Assembly: GCA_028823035.1 (NCBI GenBank)
Contig: JAPKCI010000042.1
Location: 1-35,104 of the forward strand
Source of the DNA: Rubripirellula sp.
GTDB lineage: Bacteria; Planctomycetota; Planctomycetia; Pirellulales; Pirellulaceae
Direction of reading: 5' to 3'
Length of the DNA stretch: 35,104 nt
In this document: piece after piece, positions 8,157 to 16,009 of the stretch
How positions within the stretch are numbered: position 1 is the stretch's first letter
How the letters are laid out: each line of letters opens with the position of its first letter
Notes under the pieces: generated by a model
The model's database searches: none
What the model was told of the DNA's origin: nothing
The model's input: the letters and a program-made list of their open reading frames with translations, nothing else
Position numbers and translations under genes: made by a program

Positions 8157-9523
8157 CGAAGTTTTGTCTCTGATGGATTAGAGGAAGGCTGTTTTGTTTC
8201 TAACGGTATGGATTTTTCCTGGTCTGGAAATACCTTTTGCAACCAGCTGAGTCGTTGTTTGGGAACATCGGGGTACTTCTCGATTTCAGCCAGACGCGTA
8301 CGCGCCGTTTCTGCCTGAGGTGTGTTTGGATATTCTTTGAGAAGCAAGTTGTAATAGACACGGGCAGCCCCGTACTTTTTTTGGCGTTCCCGATACTTTG
8401 CTCGGTATGCGTAACGACCAGCACGGTGAAAGGCGATTTCCGCCGCTGCCATTGCGACAGACTCACTGTTGGATTTATCTTGCATTTTGGCGGGGAATCG
8501 TTCACGCGTCTGCTGGACGAGTTTGTCGGCTTCTTCCAGCACCAGGCCGCTGTATGCGGGGCCTGCGTAAAGTTCCAGTTTGCACTGTATGCCAAGCATG
8601 TGCGCTAGAAACAGGTGCTCACTATCAGGGAATGATTCTCGCAAATCGGTCAGGAATTCGTCTGCATCCGTGTACTTTTCCTGACGCAGATATTCACTGG
8701 CGGCTCGCATGGTGGCATCGTCTGCAAGCCGACCCGTCGGGTCATCAAAGCGGATTTGGTCCAGAACACGGATCGCGTGCCCATTAGCGTCATAACGGGG
8801 TCTCTTGTCGTCCGACAGGTTAACCTTGAACCAACTGTTCTTGCCGCCGGTTACCGTGCCAATCCAGTAGTCACTGATGGAGAAAAGGCGTGAGGCGACA
8901 CGGTCAATGTGACGATTACGGGGAAAGTTCTTTTGCAGGGTTTGGTAAGTTTCGGTTGCAGCACGGTAATCCTCCGCGAAGAACAGGCTTTCGGCTTGCA
9001 TGAAGAGCGCGTCCTGCTCCAACGCCGTTCCCGGTGATGCTTCCGCCGCGCTCGCGAACAAATCTGCGGCACTTTGGAAAGTGTCGATTCGATCCTCAGA
9101 CTGTTTTGAACTGGCGATTTTGAACTGGCCGTCAGCTTCGCGATACAACTCACCTGCTCGTTGGCTATTTTCCTGTTGACGCCCTTGGATAAAATTAAGG
9201 ACTTGTTTTGTCGCCGCCGCCGTTTTCTCATTCAGAGATTGTTCAGCTTCAGGTGCGGTCAGAGATGGTGCTTTTGTCAGAGGGGCCTCACCCGAAACCT
9301 GAGCAATGGGATTCTGATCTCCATCGGCCGCTACGCGGTCCGCTTGGGACACAGGATTCTCCGGTGAACTGTTGCCGGGGGAAATGTTGCCTTGCTGACC
9401 GAGGAGACTGCGACACCCCCCCGTAAAGAAAATTCCCATCGTCATGACGCACAGAAATGTAATCTGACGTCTGAGTGGGGAAATAGCGGGTGTGAAATCA
9501 ATCCGTTGATTGTATCGCGTCAT
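8153..9523 (-). CDS. BamD-like outer-membrane lipoprotein with TPR repeats
   Basis: A 456-residue lipoprotein. The N-terminus has a hydrophobic stretch (ITFLCVMTMGIFFTGGC) with the lipobox cysteine at C37. A Ser/Pro/Gln-rich linker to about residue 100 follows, then helical TPR-like repeats. These include FQSAADLFASAAEASPG, DALFMQAESLFFAEDYRAA near 165-185, LRQEKYTDADEFLTDL and a C-terminal YYNLLLKEYPNTPQAETARTRLAEIEKYP. The last pattern is the one typical of BamD/YfiO, which links BamA barrel insertion to its clients. It is larger than E. coli BamD (about 245 residues), so a general TPR lipoprotein is the alternative. Translationally coupled on both sides by 4-bp overlaps with recO and lptE. 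Confidence 0.78.
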   Translation of the reverse strand: MTRYNQRIDFTPAISPLRRQITFLCVMTMGIFFTGGCRSLLGQQGNISPGNSSPENPVSQADRVAADGDQNPIAQVSGEAPLTKAPSLTAPEAEQSLNEKTAAATKQVLNFIQGRQQENSQRAGELYREADGQFKIASSKQSEDRIDTFQSAADLFASAAEASPGTALEQDALFMQAESLFFAEDYRAATETYQTLQKNFPRNRHIDRVASRLFSISDYWIGTVTGGKNSWFKVNLSDDKRPRYDANGHAIRVLDQIRFDDPTGRLADDATMRAASEYLRQEKYTDADEFLTDLRESFPDSEHLFLAHMLGIQCKLELYAGPAYSGLVLEEADKLVQQTRERFPAKMQDKSNSESVAMAAAEIAFHRAGRYAYRAKYRERQKKYGAARVYYNLLLKEYPNTPQAETARTRLAEIEKYPDVPKQRLSWLQKVFPDQEKSIPLETKQPSSNPSETKLR

Positions 9524-10371
9524 GCGTTTGATTCCGTTCTCGTCACGGAGGGTAAAAATGGTTGCATGCGAGGTGCGATGCCCACCACTGTCTGAATGTA
9601 TCTGTTCAAAATGGCGCGAAGTTCGCCATACAGGTCTGCTGGTACGCTGATCGGGAATTTGGCATCTGCAAATTGCAAACGTTTGATTTCTTCAATCACC
9701 GTTTGACGTACCGAGACGGTTTGCCGCTGTCGGCCCCGACACTTGTTGCAAACAATGCCCCCACTGGAGAGTGAAAATGCAATCCGTGTTGATGTGGCGA
9801 CGACGTTCCCACAGTCGGTGCATTGATCCGTCCCCGGGGCGTGTCCGAGCATTCTTAGTATTTGCGCATCAAAGAACGCAAGTGAAGAAGCAACTTCACC
9901 AATGCCATCAATTTGCTGCAGAACTCGAATAGTCAGGTCGTACACGTCTGGATGGGGGTCATGGTCGTCCGTCAGCAGTCGTAACATCTCTGCGATGTGA
10001 TAACCGCCATATACACGTTCCAGAGATCGTTCGCCGCCACGAAACCTGCGGTGAAGCTTGGCTTCTGTGAGCAGATCCAGCGAATCGGAACTCTTACGAA
10101 GAACGACTACACGACAAACGGCTAGCAGGTCAAGCGCGCCTTCGAAGGGACCTTTTGGACGGCGGGCCCCTTTTGCAATGGCGGAGATGCGGCCGAACTC
10201 GCGAGTCAGCAGCGTAACAATCAGACTGGTCTCGCTGAATTCAATCGTCCTCAAAACAATTGCGGTTGATTGTTCAGCAGCCACAGGGAGACTCACACAA
10301 GGTTGATGATGGATTGGGGAACAGCCGGTGCCGAGGATTGGAGAGCCCATTTGGGACTTCGTTTCCGACAT
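9520..10371 (-). CDS. recO: DNA repair protein RecO
   Basis: Recombination mediator that, with RecF and RecR, loads RecA on gaps and anneals ssDNA. The N-terminal OB-fold signature AIVLRTIEFSETSLIVTLLT starts at residue 37 and is followed by EFGRISAIAKGARRPK. Helical middle: YGGYHIAEMLRLLTDDHDPH. A zinc finger follows with C184, C187, C208 and C211. The 283 residues exceed the usual ~250 because of about 30 extra N-terminal residues. GTG codons at 10296 and 10284 are alternative starts and would give a standard N-terminus. The stop overlaps the start of the BamD-like gene (ATGA). It follows the TPR gene by 24 bp. Confidence 0.94.
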   Translation of the reverse strand: MSETKSQMGSPILGTGCSPIHHQPCVSLPVAAEQSTAIVLRTIEFSETSLIVTLLTREFGRISAIAKGARRPKGPFEGALDLLAVCRVVVLRKSSDSLDLLTEAKLHRRFRGGERSLERVYGGYHIAEMLRLLTDDHDPHPDVYDLTIRVLQQIDGIGEVASSLAFFDAQILRMLGHAPGTDQCTDCGNVVATSTRIAFSLSSGGIVCNKCRGRQRQTVSVRQTVIEEIKRLQFADAKFPISVPADLYGELRAILNRYIQTVVGIAPRMQPFLPSVTRTESNA

Positions 10372-10395
10372 CTTGCGATGCGGTTTGGCAGTAAA

Positions 10396-10719
10396 TTAGA
10401 GTTCGCCCAATTCCCCCAGAGTCGTCAGGAAATCGCTCATTTCCGCCGCTGCGTGCGTGTCACCTTGGTTTCGAGCCTGTTCGATCCCGTTGCGGAGGGC
10501 GTTGCGGGCTTCATCAACTCGATCGAGATCGACCAATTGCTGTCCTGCCATGAAAAAGGCGGGTACGCAGGGTGGTTGTTCGCGCATCAACTCATCTAAT
10601 TGCGCAAGGCTACGCTGATGGTTGCCCTCGCTCCGCAATTCCATTGCCAAGCTGTAACGCAGGAAAGTATCCGCTGGGTCGTCCAGAAGCATGGCTTCTA
10701 TTTTTTCTCGTCTGTTCAT
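10396..10719 (-). CDS. Small tetratricopeptide-repeat protein
   Basis: A 107-residue, all-helical protein without signal peptide. Two to three TPR-like units can be seen: IEAMLLDDPADTFLRYSLAM (residues 7-26), NHQRSLAQLDELMREQPPCVPAFF near 33-56 and DRVDEARNALRNGIEQA near 69-85. It should be a cytoplasmic protein-protein adaptor, but the sequence gives no partner. It is the first gene of the operon leading into recO, the BamD-like gene, lptE and folP, and it lies directly behind the repeat array at 10742-10771. Confidence 0.8.
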   Translation of the reverse strand: MNRREKIEAMLLDDPADTFLRYSLAMELRSEGNHQRSLAQLDELMREQPPCVPAFFMAGQQLVDLDRVDEARNALRNGIEQARNQGDTHAAAEMSDFLTTLGELGEL

Positions 10720-10741
10720 ATCGGATTCTTGGAAAAAAAGT

Positions 10742-10771
10742 GTTTCACGTCATTCTGACGTAGTTTCACGT
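10742..10771. promoter_or_regulatory. Operator-like array upstream of the recO/lptE/folP operon
   Basis: GTTTCACGT occurs at 10742-10750 and again at 10763-10771, exactly 21 bp apart on the same face of the helix. Between and overlapping them is the palindrome ACGTCA-TTC-TGACGT (10747-10761). The array begins 23 bp before the ATG of the TPR gene. A TACAAT hexamer on the minus strand (10795 to 10790) could be the -10 box, placing the array in the transcribed leader just downstream; its -35 is poor. The rest of 10720-11005 holds only the divergent promoter noted next. Confidence 0.45.
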
Positions 10772-10966
10772 TTCCGGCCATGTGTCGCGATTGTACTTGG
10801 TCTATCCGACGATCTGTCGGCTCAGCCAGCCCTCTCGGTGCTTATGATCTCAGACCCAAGAAGATATTTTGGCGGAATCGGCTCGCTGACCGGCGTTCTT
10901 TCTGGAATCTGCGTAATCGTCAAATTTGGGTCAACAGGAACAACCGTACCTGCCGATTCTCAACGA

Positions 10967-10975
10967 TGATACAAT
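10967..10975 (+). promoter_or_regulatory. Extended -10 promoter for the CARDB/DUF11 gene
   Basis: TGATACAAT has the TG-n-TACAAT form of an extended -10 element. It ends 30 bp before the ATG at 11006, which leaves a short leader. The -35 region (TACCTG at 17-bp spacing) is poor, as is common when the -10 is extended. No other promoter-like sequence is as good in this gap. Confidence 0.45.
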
Positions 10976-11005
10976 CCAATTCCGCATTCAACGCGAGATG
11001 TACGC

Positions 11006-14000
11006 ATGGACCGCGTCAACCATAGCACGGTTTTGAAACCTGCTTTCTTTGCCATTCCGGCTCTTCTTTTCATCGTTTCGCTCTGTCAGGCGGATGTTCC
11101 CCGGACCCAGCGGGATCCGGCGAATTCGGGCATTCAGCAGGCCGTTGGTGTAGGTGGATCTGAGACGGGTGTGATTCAGCAAGTGGTTGGCAAGCAACCC
11201 AAGCCAAGAAAAGCACGTCCAGGCCTGCTCGAGGTGCTGACGGGTTCAAAAGACAAGGGTGATCAGAATCACCAGCATGAGAATATGCCCAAGCATGAAT
11301 CCAGAGGACTGTTGAACGTACTGTTCAATTCAGACTCGAAATCAGCCTCGGTCAACAAAAATTCATCCAAGTCAACGAGGAAGACAGAGAGTAGTTCGAG
11401 AGGATCCGGCAACTCCAGTGGCCAGCCGAAAAAAGACTATTCGTTGAGCATGGAAGTCAATGGCGTTGGAGTGGGACTCGCTCTCTCAAAGAAAAAAACC
11501 AGTAGCAGTGCGAACACGAGCCAGAAATCAAACAGCGTGAACTGGGATGGTATCCCGTATCACTCGGCCAGCGCCGTGCGTCAAAGTACAGACCCTGAAC
11601 CGATTCGTGATCCAGAAGTTGGTGCCGTCGCCGGAAACAACGGCACGCGGATCATCCGAGGTGGATCTCGTACCATTGTTGCCCAGCCAGCTTCTTCTCG
11701 CCAAGCCCGTCAAACGAACTCGGGACAAGCTGCGATTTCAACGCTTGCAGTACCGCAACCACCCCAAGATATTGAGCCGATTCCAGCAGCTGTCAGCCAG
11801 TTCTCGAACACATCGAGCAGTCGCCGTAGCAGTCGCCGCACTATCCAACCGCTTGAACCTTCCACGATGAAGCAGGCAGCGACGGCCTCGCTGCCCAAGA
11901 AAATGGAAACGAAAAAAGCGGACACTTTTGGTGATGTGGACGACCTTGTTCCACGTGTCTCACGCCGGGATGTATCCGAGCGAGTTGCGGAGACGGAGGC
12001 TTCAGTCAATGCCGCTCCGAAAGAAGTGACGCCCCGCGTCGACGTGGTCGTCCCAGAGAAGGTTGGAAACGCCCCTAAAGTTGTGGCCGTTCCTGCAGTC
12101 CCCAAGCCCGGCGAGCCACAAGCTGTGCCTCGCAAGCCTTTCGTTGCACCCCGGCAAGTTCCCCGTCAGGATGTCGCGATTCGCGAGCCTACTTTGCCTC
12201 AGCCCCCGGCTGATAGGATCGAGTCTGGAACTGCAGTCGCTGCGATCGGGGCTCCTCTGGCAGCAATTCCAACAATCGCGGCTGAGCCATCCACCGACAG
12301 TACTGCCAATGCAGCAACGTCGAGTCTTCCAGTGCCAGTTAGCCCGTCGCTGCTACGACGCCAGCAGTCAGCTGATACGGTACAACCGAAGATTGTAGAC
12401 TCGCCGACTGTAGCGACTTTTTCAAAAATCGCATCGCAGCCTGTAGCACCGCATCAGTCGAAATTTCCTCAGCCGGTACTCGCACCTGAGACAGATTTGA
12501 CATGGCAGCCATCCTATACCACTCCTGTGGATCCAGCCGTGCAGAGCAAGCTCCGCCCAGCTTTGGCACCTGCGACAGCGTTACCCGCTGCGACCGCATC
12601 TCATCGTGCTGGTCCACCCAGTATCGCGTTTAGATCGACTGGGGTGAATTCACAGGGTTCTTCGTTCAGTGCTGCTTCGACACCAGTAGGTTCTGGAGTC
12701 GCAGCCAGTGAAGTGGCCTCTCTACGCACGACCGGAAGAGGACCTGGCTACCCAGCAGATCCCTATGCCCTGCAAGCTGATACCAACGCAGGAATTACCA
12801 AGTCACCAACACCGTCAGCTGGTCTTCGCAGTGCGTTTGCATCGCAGCCGACCAATGCAACTTCGGCAGGCAGCAATGTCCCCAATCCGAATCGCATTGC
12901 TGATAACTTTACTGCATCAACGGACAGCAAAAATAGGATGCGTGCGTCGGACCGATTGGCTGACGCGACAAATTCTACTTCCGAGTTGCCCGGCATCCGC
13001 GTTGCGACTTTCGGTCCCAGCGAGGTCATGATTCGACAGATGAACGAGTTTGAGATTCGTGTCGAGAATCGTGGGGCGATTGACGCAATGGGTGTCATTG
13101 TGCGAGCGGAAATTCCAAATTGGGCCGATATGAAAGGCCAAAATGCGACTAGCGGCAACGTGATTGCCGAGTCACAGGGAAATGTCGAGCATCTGGTTTG
13201 GACGATTGATCGCTTGCCTGCCGGCTCTTCTGAGAAAATGTTCATTCGTCTGATCGCTGCTCGCAGCGGTAGTTATGGGCTTGATGTGAACTGGACGATG
13301 CAGCCCCAAAAGAGCGTTGCGAAAATTCGTGTTCATGAACCACGACTTAAGTTGACCATCGAGGGTCCAGATCAGGTGGTTTATGGTAAATCTCAAACCT
13401 ACAAGGTACGTGTCTTGAATCCGGGTGACGGAACCGCTCCAAACGTGGTGTTTACTCTTTCACCTAATTCAGCCACTCCACAGACACAGCGAATTGGAGA
13501 CATTCCGGCTGGGAAAGAAGCTCAGTTCGATGTCGAACTCACCGCACAGGACCTGGGCGACTTGAAGATTCATGGTTTGGCTTCGGGCGATTTGGAGTTA
13601 AGGTCCGAGTCATCCAAGACGATTCGTGTTGCCGCTGCCAATCTCGAAGCAGTCCTAAGTGGGCCGCAGCTGAAGTATCAACACACTGAAGCGATGTACA
13701 GTCTGCAGTTGCAGAACAACGGTGCCGCGACAAGCGACAAGATTGTGGCCACGCTGCGATTGCCGGCGGGGGTCAAGTATCTGGGTGGTATTGATGGCGC
13801 CGTCACCGAGGGTAATGTGCTGAAATGGAAACTGGATTCACTAGCACCCGGAGTCATGCGGAATTATCAATTCCAATGTCAGATGGCCACGACTGGTGAA
13901 CATGAATTTGCCTTTGATTGTGTTGGCACAGCTGCAGGCAGCGCGGATGTTTCGATTGCTACCCGCGTGGAATCGATTGCCGATCTTGTTTTGATCGTCG

Positions 14001-14374
14001 CTGATCCGCCAGCCCCAGCACCGATTGGGACTGACGTTACCTACGAGATTCTGGTCCGGAACCGTGGCAGCAAGGAAGCGACGAATGTTCGCGCCGTTGC
14101 CCAGTTTGGGCATGGTATCGAGCCACAAAGAATCGAGGGGCAAAGTGGCGAAGTTATGCCCGGTCAGGTCATGTTCGATGCGATCCCCCGAATTGGGCCA
14201 GGCGCCGAGATTCGCTTGCGTGTGATCGCACAGGCAGAGAAACCCGGTCATCACCGGTTCCGCGCTGAAGTACACTCTGGCGATACGATGCTTGTTGCAG
14301 AGGAAGCTACGCACTACATGAGTTCGCAAGGCGAGCGGGTTAGTCGACGTAGCAACGAGGCGGGTTCTCGCTGA
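11006..14374 (+). CDS. Large secreted CARDB/DUF11-repeat protein
   Basis: A 1122-residue exported protein. The signal peptide has the core FFAIPALLFIVSLCQA, with probable cleavage after QA near residue 29. Residues about 30-655 are low in complexity: Ser/Lys-rich (100-190), then Pro/Ala/Val/Thr-rich, with no recognised domain. From about residue 661 to 1100 lie four repeated beta-sandwich units of the CARDB/DUF11 type. Each contains a phrase such as EIRVENRGAIDAMGV, YKVRVLNPGDGTAPNV, YSLQLQNNGAATSDK or YEILVRNRGSKEATNV, followed by an LPAG/IPAG/LAPG/IGPG turn. Such repeats are common in planctomycete envelope proteins. The function is probably structural or adhesive; no enzymatic motif is visible. 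An apparent terminator follows at 14442-14479. Confidence 0.85.
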   Translation: MDRVNHSTVLKPAFFAIPALLFIVSLCQADVPRTQRDPANSGIQQAVGVGGSETGVIQQVVGKQPKPRKARPGLLEVLTGSKDKGDQNHQHENMPKHESRGLLNVLFNSDSKSASVNKNSSKSTRKTESSSRGSGNSSGQPKKDYSLSMEVNGVGVGLALSKKKTSSSANTSQKSNSVNWDGIPYHSASAVRQSTDPEPIRDPEVGAVAGNNGTRIIRGGSRTIVAQPASSRQARQTNSGQAAISTLAVPQPPQDIEPIPAAVSQFSNTSSSRRSSRRTIQPLEPSTMKQAATASLPKKMETKKADTFGDVDDLVPRVSRRDVSERVAETEASVNAAPKEVTPRVDVVVPEKVGNAPKVVAVPAVPKPGEPQAVPRKPFVAPRQVPRQDVAIREPTLPQPPADRIESGTAVAAIGAPLAAIPTIAAEPSTDSTANAATSSLPVPVSPSLLRRQQSADTVQPKIVDSPTVATFSKIASQPVAPHQSKFPQPVLAPETDLTWQPSYTTPVDPAVQSKLRPALAPATALPAATASHRAGPPSIAFRSTGVNSQGSSFSAASTPVGSGVAASEVASLRTTGRGPGYPADPYALQADTNAGITKSPTPSAGLRSAFASQPTNATSAGSNVPNPNRIADNFTASTDSKNRMRASDRLADATNSTSELPGIRVATFGPSEVMIRQMNEFEIRVENRGAIDAMGVIVRAEIPNWADMKGQNATSGNVIAESQGNVEHLVWTIDRLPAGSSEKMFIRLIAARSGSYGLDVNWTMQPQKSVAKIRVHEPRLKLTIEGPDQVVYGKSQTYKVRVLNPGDGTAPNVVFTLSPNSATPQTQRIGDIPAGKEAQFDVELTAQDLGDLKIHGLASGDLELRSESSKTIRVAAANLEAVLSGPQLKYQHTEAMYSLQLQNNGAATSDKIVATLRLPAGVKYLGGIDGAVTEGNVLKWKLDSLAPGVMRNYQFQCQMATTGEHEFAFDCVGTAAGSADVSIATRVESIADLVLIVADPPAPAPIGTDVTYEILVRNRGSKEATNVRAVAQFGHGIEPQRIEGQSGEVMPGQVMFDAIPRIGPGAEIRLRVIAQAEKPGHHRFRAEVHSGDTMLVAEEATHYMSSQGERVSRRSNEAGSR

Positions 14375-14441
14375 TTTTGAGTTGCGAAGAACCCTGGAAT
14401 AACTCATCCGTTTCAGGCATCTGATCCGGAGAATTCATGCA

Positions 14442-14479
14442 GCCGAGTTGACTTTTTCGAGGTCGAGTCGGCTGTTTTT
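14442..14479 (+). terminator. Rho-independent terminator after the CARDB/DUF11 gene
   Basis: GCCGAGTTGAC (14442-14452) pairs with GTCGAGTCGGC (14462-14472) with one G-G mismatch and one G-T pair. The loop is 9 nt and TGTTTTT follows. It lies 68 bp beyond the stop codon at 14374 and before the next gene on the same strand. Confidence 0.65.
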
Positions 14480-14625
14480 GTGGTGAGCTGAGTTGTCTTT
14501 GGCAGGTCTCCTTCATGACTGCCTGGTTTTTAACGGCGAGTGTTCTGTTCGTCTATAATCAGTCGCTGCCGGATTAACGGTTTTGGCTGTGTAAACTTGA
14601 ATATGCCCTGCAATGAGTGAAATAT

Positions 14626-15972
14626 ATGCCTCTTCCTGACATGAAGAAGACTCGTCGTTCATTTCTCGCGGCAACAACCGCCGCAGCTTCTGTTGCTGCG
14701 ACGACAGTCTATTTTCCATGGACAGAAAAGGCATTTGCTAATCAGTCCAAAAATGATCGGCCGCGAATCGGCGGCATTGGGTTGGGAGGCATGGGCAGCG
14801 GTGATTGCAGGCAGCATGCCGGATTTGGGGATATCGTGGCGATTGCCGATGTGGATCGAAAGCATGCAGAGCGAGCCAATGCTGATGGACGCATCGGCAA
14901 AGGTAAAGCAAATATCTATAGCGATTATCGTGAACTGCTCGATCGTAATGATGTGGATGTTGTCAGTATCGCAACGCCAGATCACTGGCATGTGAAGATT
15001 GCGGTGGAGGCACTTTTGGCGGGCAAGCATGTGTTTTGCCAAAAACCTCTCACGTTGACGCTGGAAGAAAACCAGTTGATCCGAAATGCCTGTCGTAAAC
15101 ACCCGGACCAGGTGTTTTTTGTAGGCACCCAGCAGCGGAGCGATCACAGCCGATTCTTGCGTGCAGTGAATATGGTGCAGAAAGGGTTGCTAGGCAAAAT
15201 TCAGAAAATCACAGTTGGAATCAACGGTGGATCTGTTGGCGGACCATTTGCAAAAACTTCGCCGCCTCCCGAGCTGGACTGGGATGTCTGGTTGGGACAG
15301 GCACCGAGGGTGGATTACATCAAGCAACGTTGTCATGGAAATTTCCGCTGGTGGTATGAGTACTCGGGTGGCAAGTTCACCGATTGGGGCGCCCACCACG
15401 TCGACATTGCAACGTGGGCGATCGGTGCTGATGCCGAAGGCATGGGGCCGACTACGATTGATGGGACAGATGCCAAGCACCCGGTGCCCTTCAAAGATGG
15501 TTTTCCCACTGTAGATAATGCCTACAACAGCGCTCATGACTACGGAGTGATTTGCAAGTTCCCCAGTGGAATCGAAATGAATGTCACCAGCCGGGGAGAC
15601 AACGGTATTCTGTTTGAGGGAGACAAAGGCCGCGTCTTTGTGAATCGGGGGAAAATCGCAGGGGCGCCGATTGATGAGAAGTGGGACGAGAATGATTTCG
15701 ACTCATCTGATCTGCAACGCCTTTACAAGGAAAAACCCGCCGAAGGTCACAAGAACAATTTCTATCGCTGCATCCGTGAGGGAGGGTTGCCTGTGTCTGA
15801 CGTGTATACCCACGTGCAGGCGATGAATACTTGCCACTTGGCGGCCATCGCCGCAAGACTGGGACGAAAGATCCAGTGGGATCCAAAGTTGGAACGAATG
15901 GTTGGTGACGAGCAGGCCCAAGGACTCTTCGCACGGAAGCCCCGCGAAGGATACGAGATACACCGGGTTTAG
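14626..15972 (+). CDS. Gfo/Idh/MocA-family oxidoreductase with Tat signal
   Basis: NAD(P)-dependent dehydrogenase fold, usually acting on sugars or sugar derivatives; the substrate cannot be read here. A twin-arginine signal (TRRSFLAATTAAAS) predicts export already folded with its cofactor. The Rossmann region has IGGIGLGGMGSGD followed by IVAIADVD. SIATPDHWHVKIAVEALLAGKHVF leads into QKPLTLT near residue 139, where many family members have EKP. The C-terminal sheet domain has GGKFTDWGAHHVDIATWA. I chose the ATG at 14626 because GAGTGA lies 5 nt before it; ATG 14641 and GTG 14617 are possible. Length 448. A 19-bp duplication spans its stop codon. Confidence 0.9.
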   Translation: MPLPDMKKTRRSFLAATTAAASVAATTVYFPWTEKAFANQSKNDRPRIGGIGLGGMGSGDCRQHAGFGDIVAIADVDRKHAERANADGRIGKGKANIYSDYRELLDRNDVDVVSIATPDHWHVKIAVEALLAGKHVFCQKPLTLTLEENQLIRNACRKHPDQVFFVGTQQRSDHSRFLRAVNMVQKGLLGKIQKITVGINGGSVGGPFAKTSPPPELDWDVWLGQAPRVDYIKQRCHGNFRWWYEYSGGKFTDWGAHHVDIATWAIGADAEGMGPTTIDGTDAKHPVPFKDGFPTVDNAYNSAHDYGVICKFPSGIEMNVTSRGDNGILFEGDKGRVFVNRGKIAGAPIDEKWDENDFDSSDLQRLYKEKPAEGHKNNFYRCIREGGLPVSDVYTHVQAMNTCHLAAIAARLGRKIQWDPKLERMVGDEQAQGLFARKPREGYEIHRV

Positions 15973-15993
15973 TTTGGGGATCCGGGTTTAGTT
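15963..15993. repeat. Short direct duplication spanning a stop codon
   Basis: CCGGGTTTAGTT occurs at 15963-15974 and again at 15982-15993, a period of 19 bp. The first copy contains the TAG stop of the oxidoreductase gene (15970-15972). The seven bases between copies (TGGGGAT) are partly matched after the second copy. It looks like a local slippage or duplication event. Confidence 0.7.
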
Positions 15994-16009
15994 CGGAGAA
16001 TGGCGTCGA

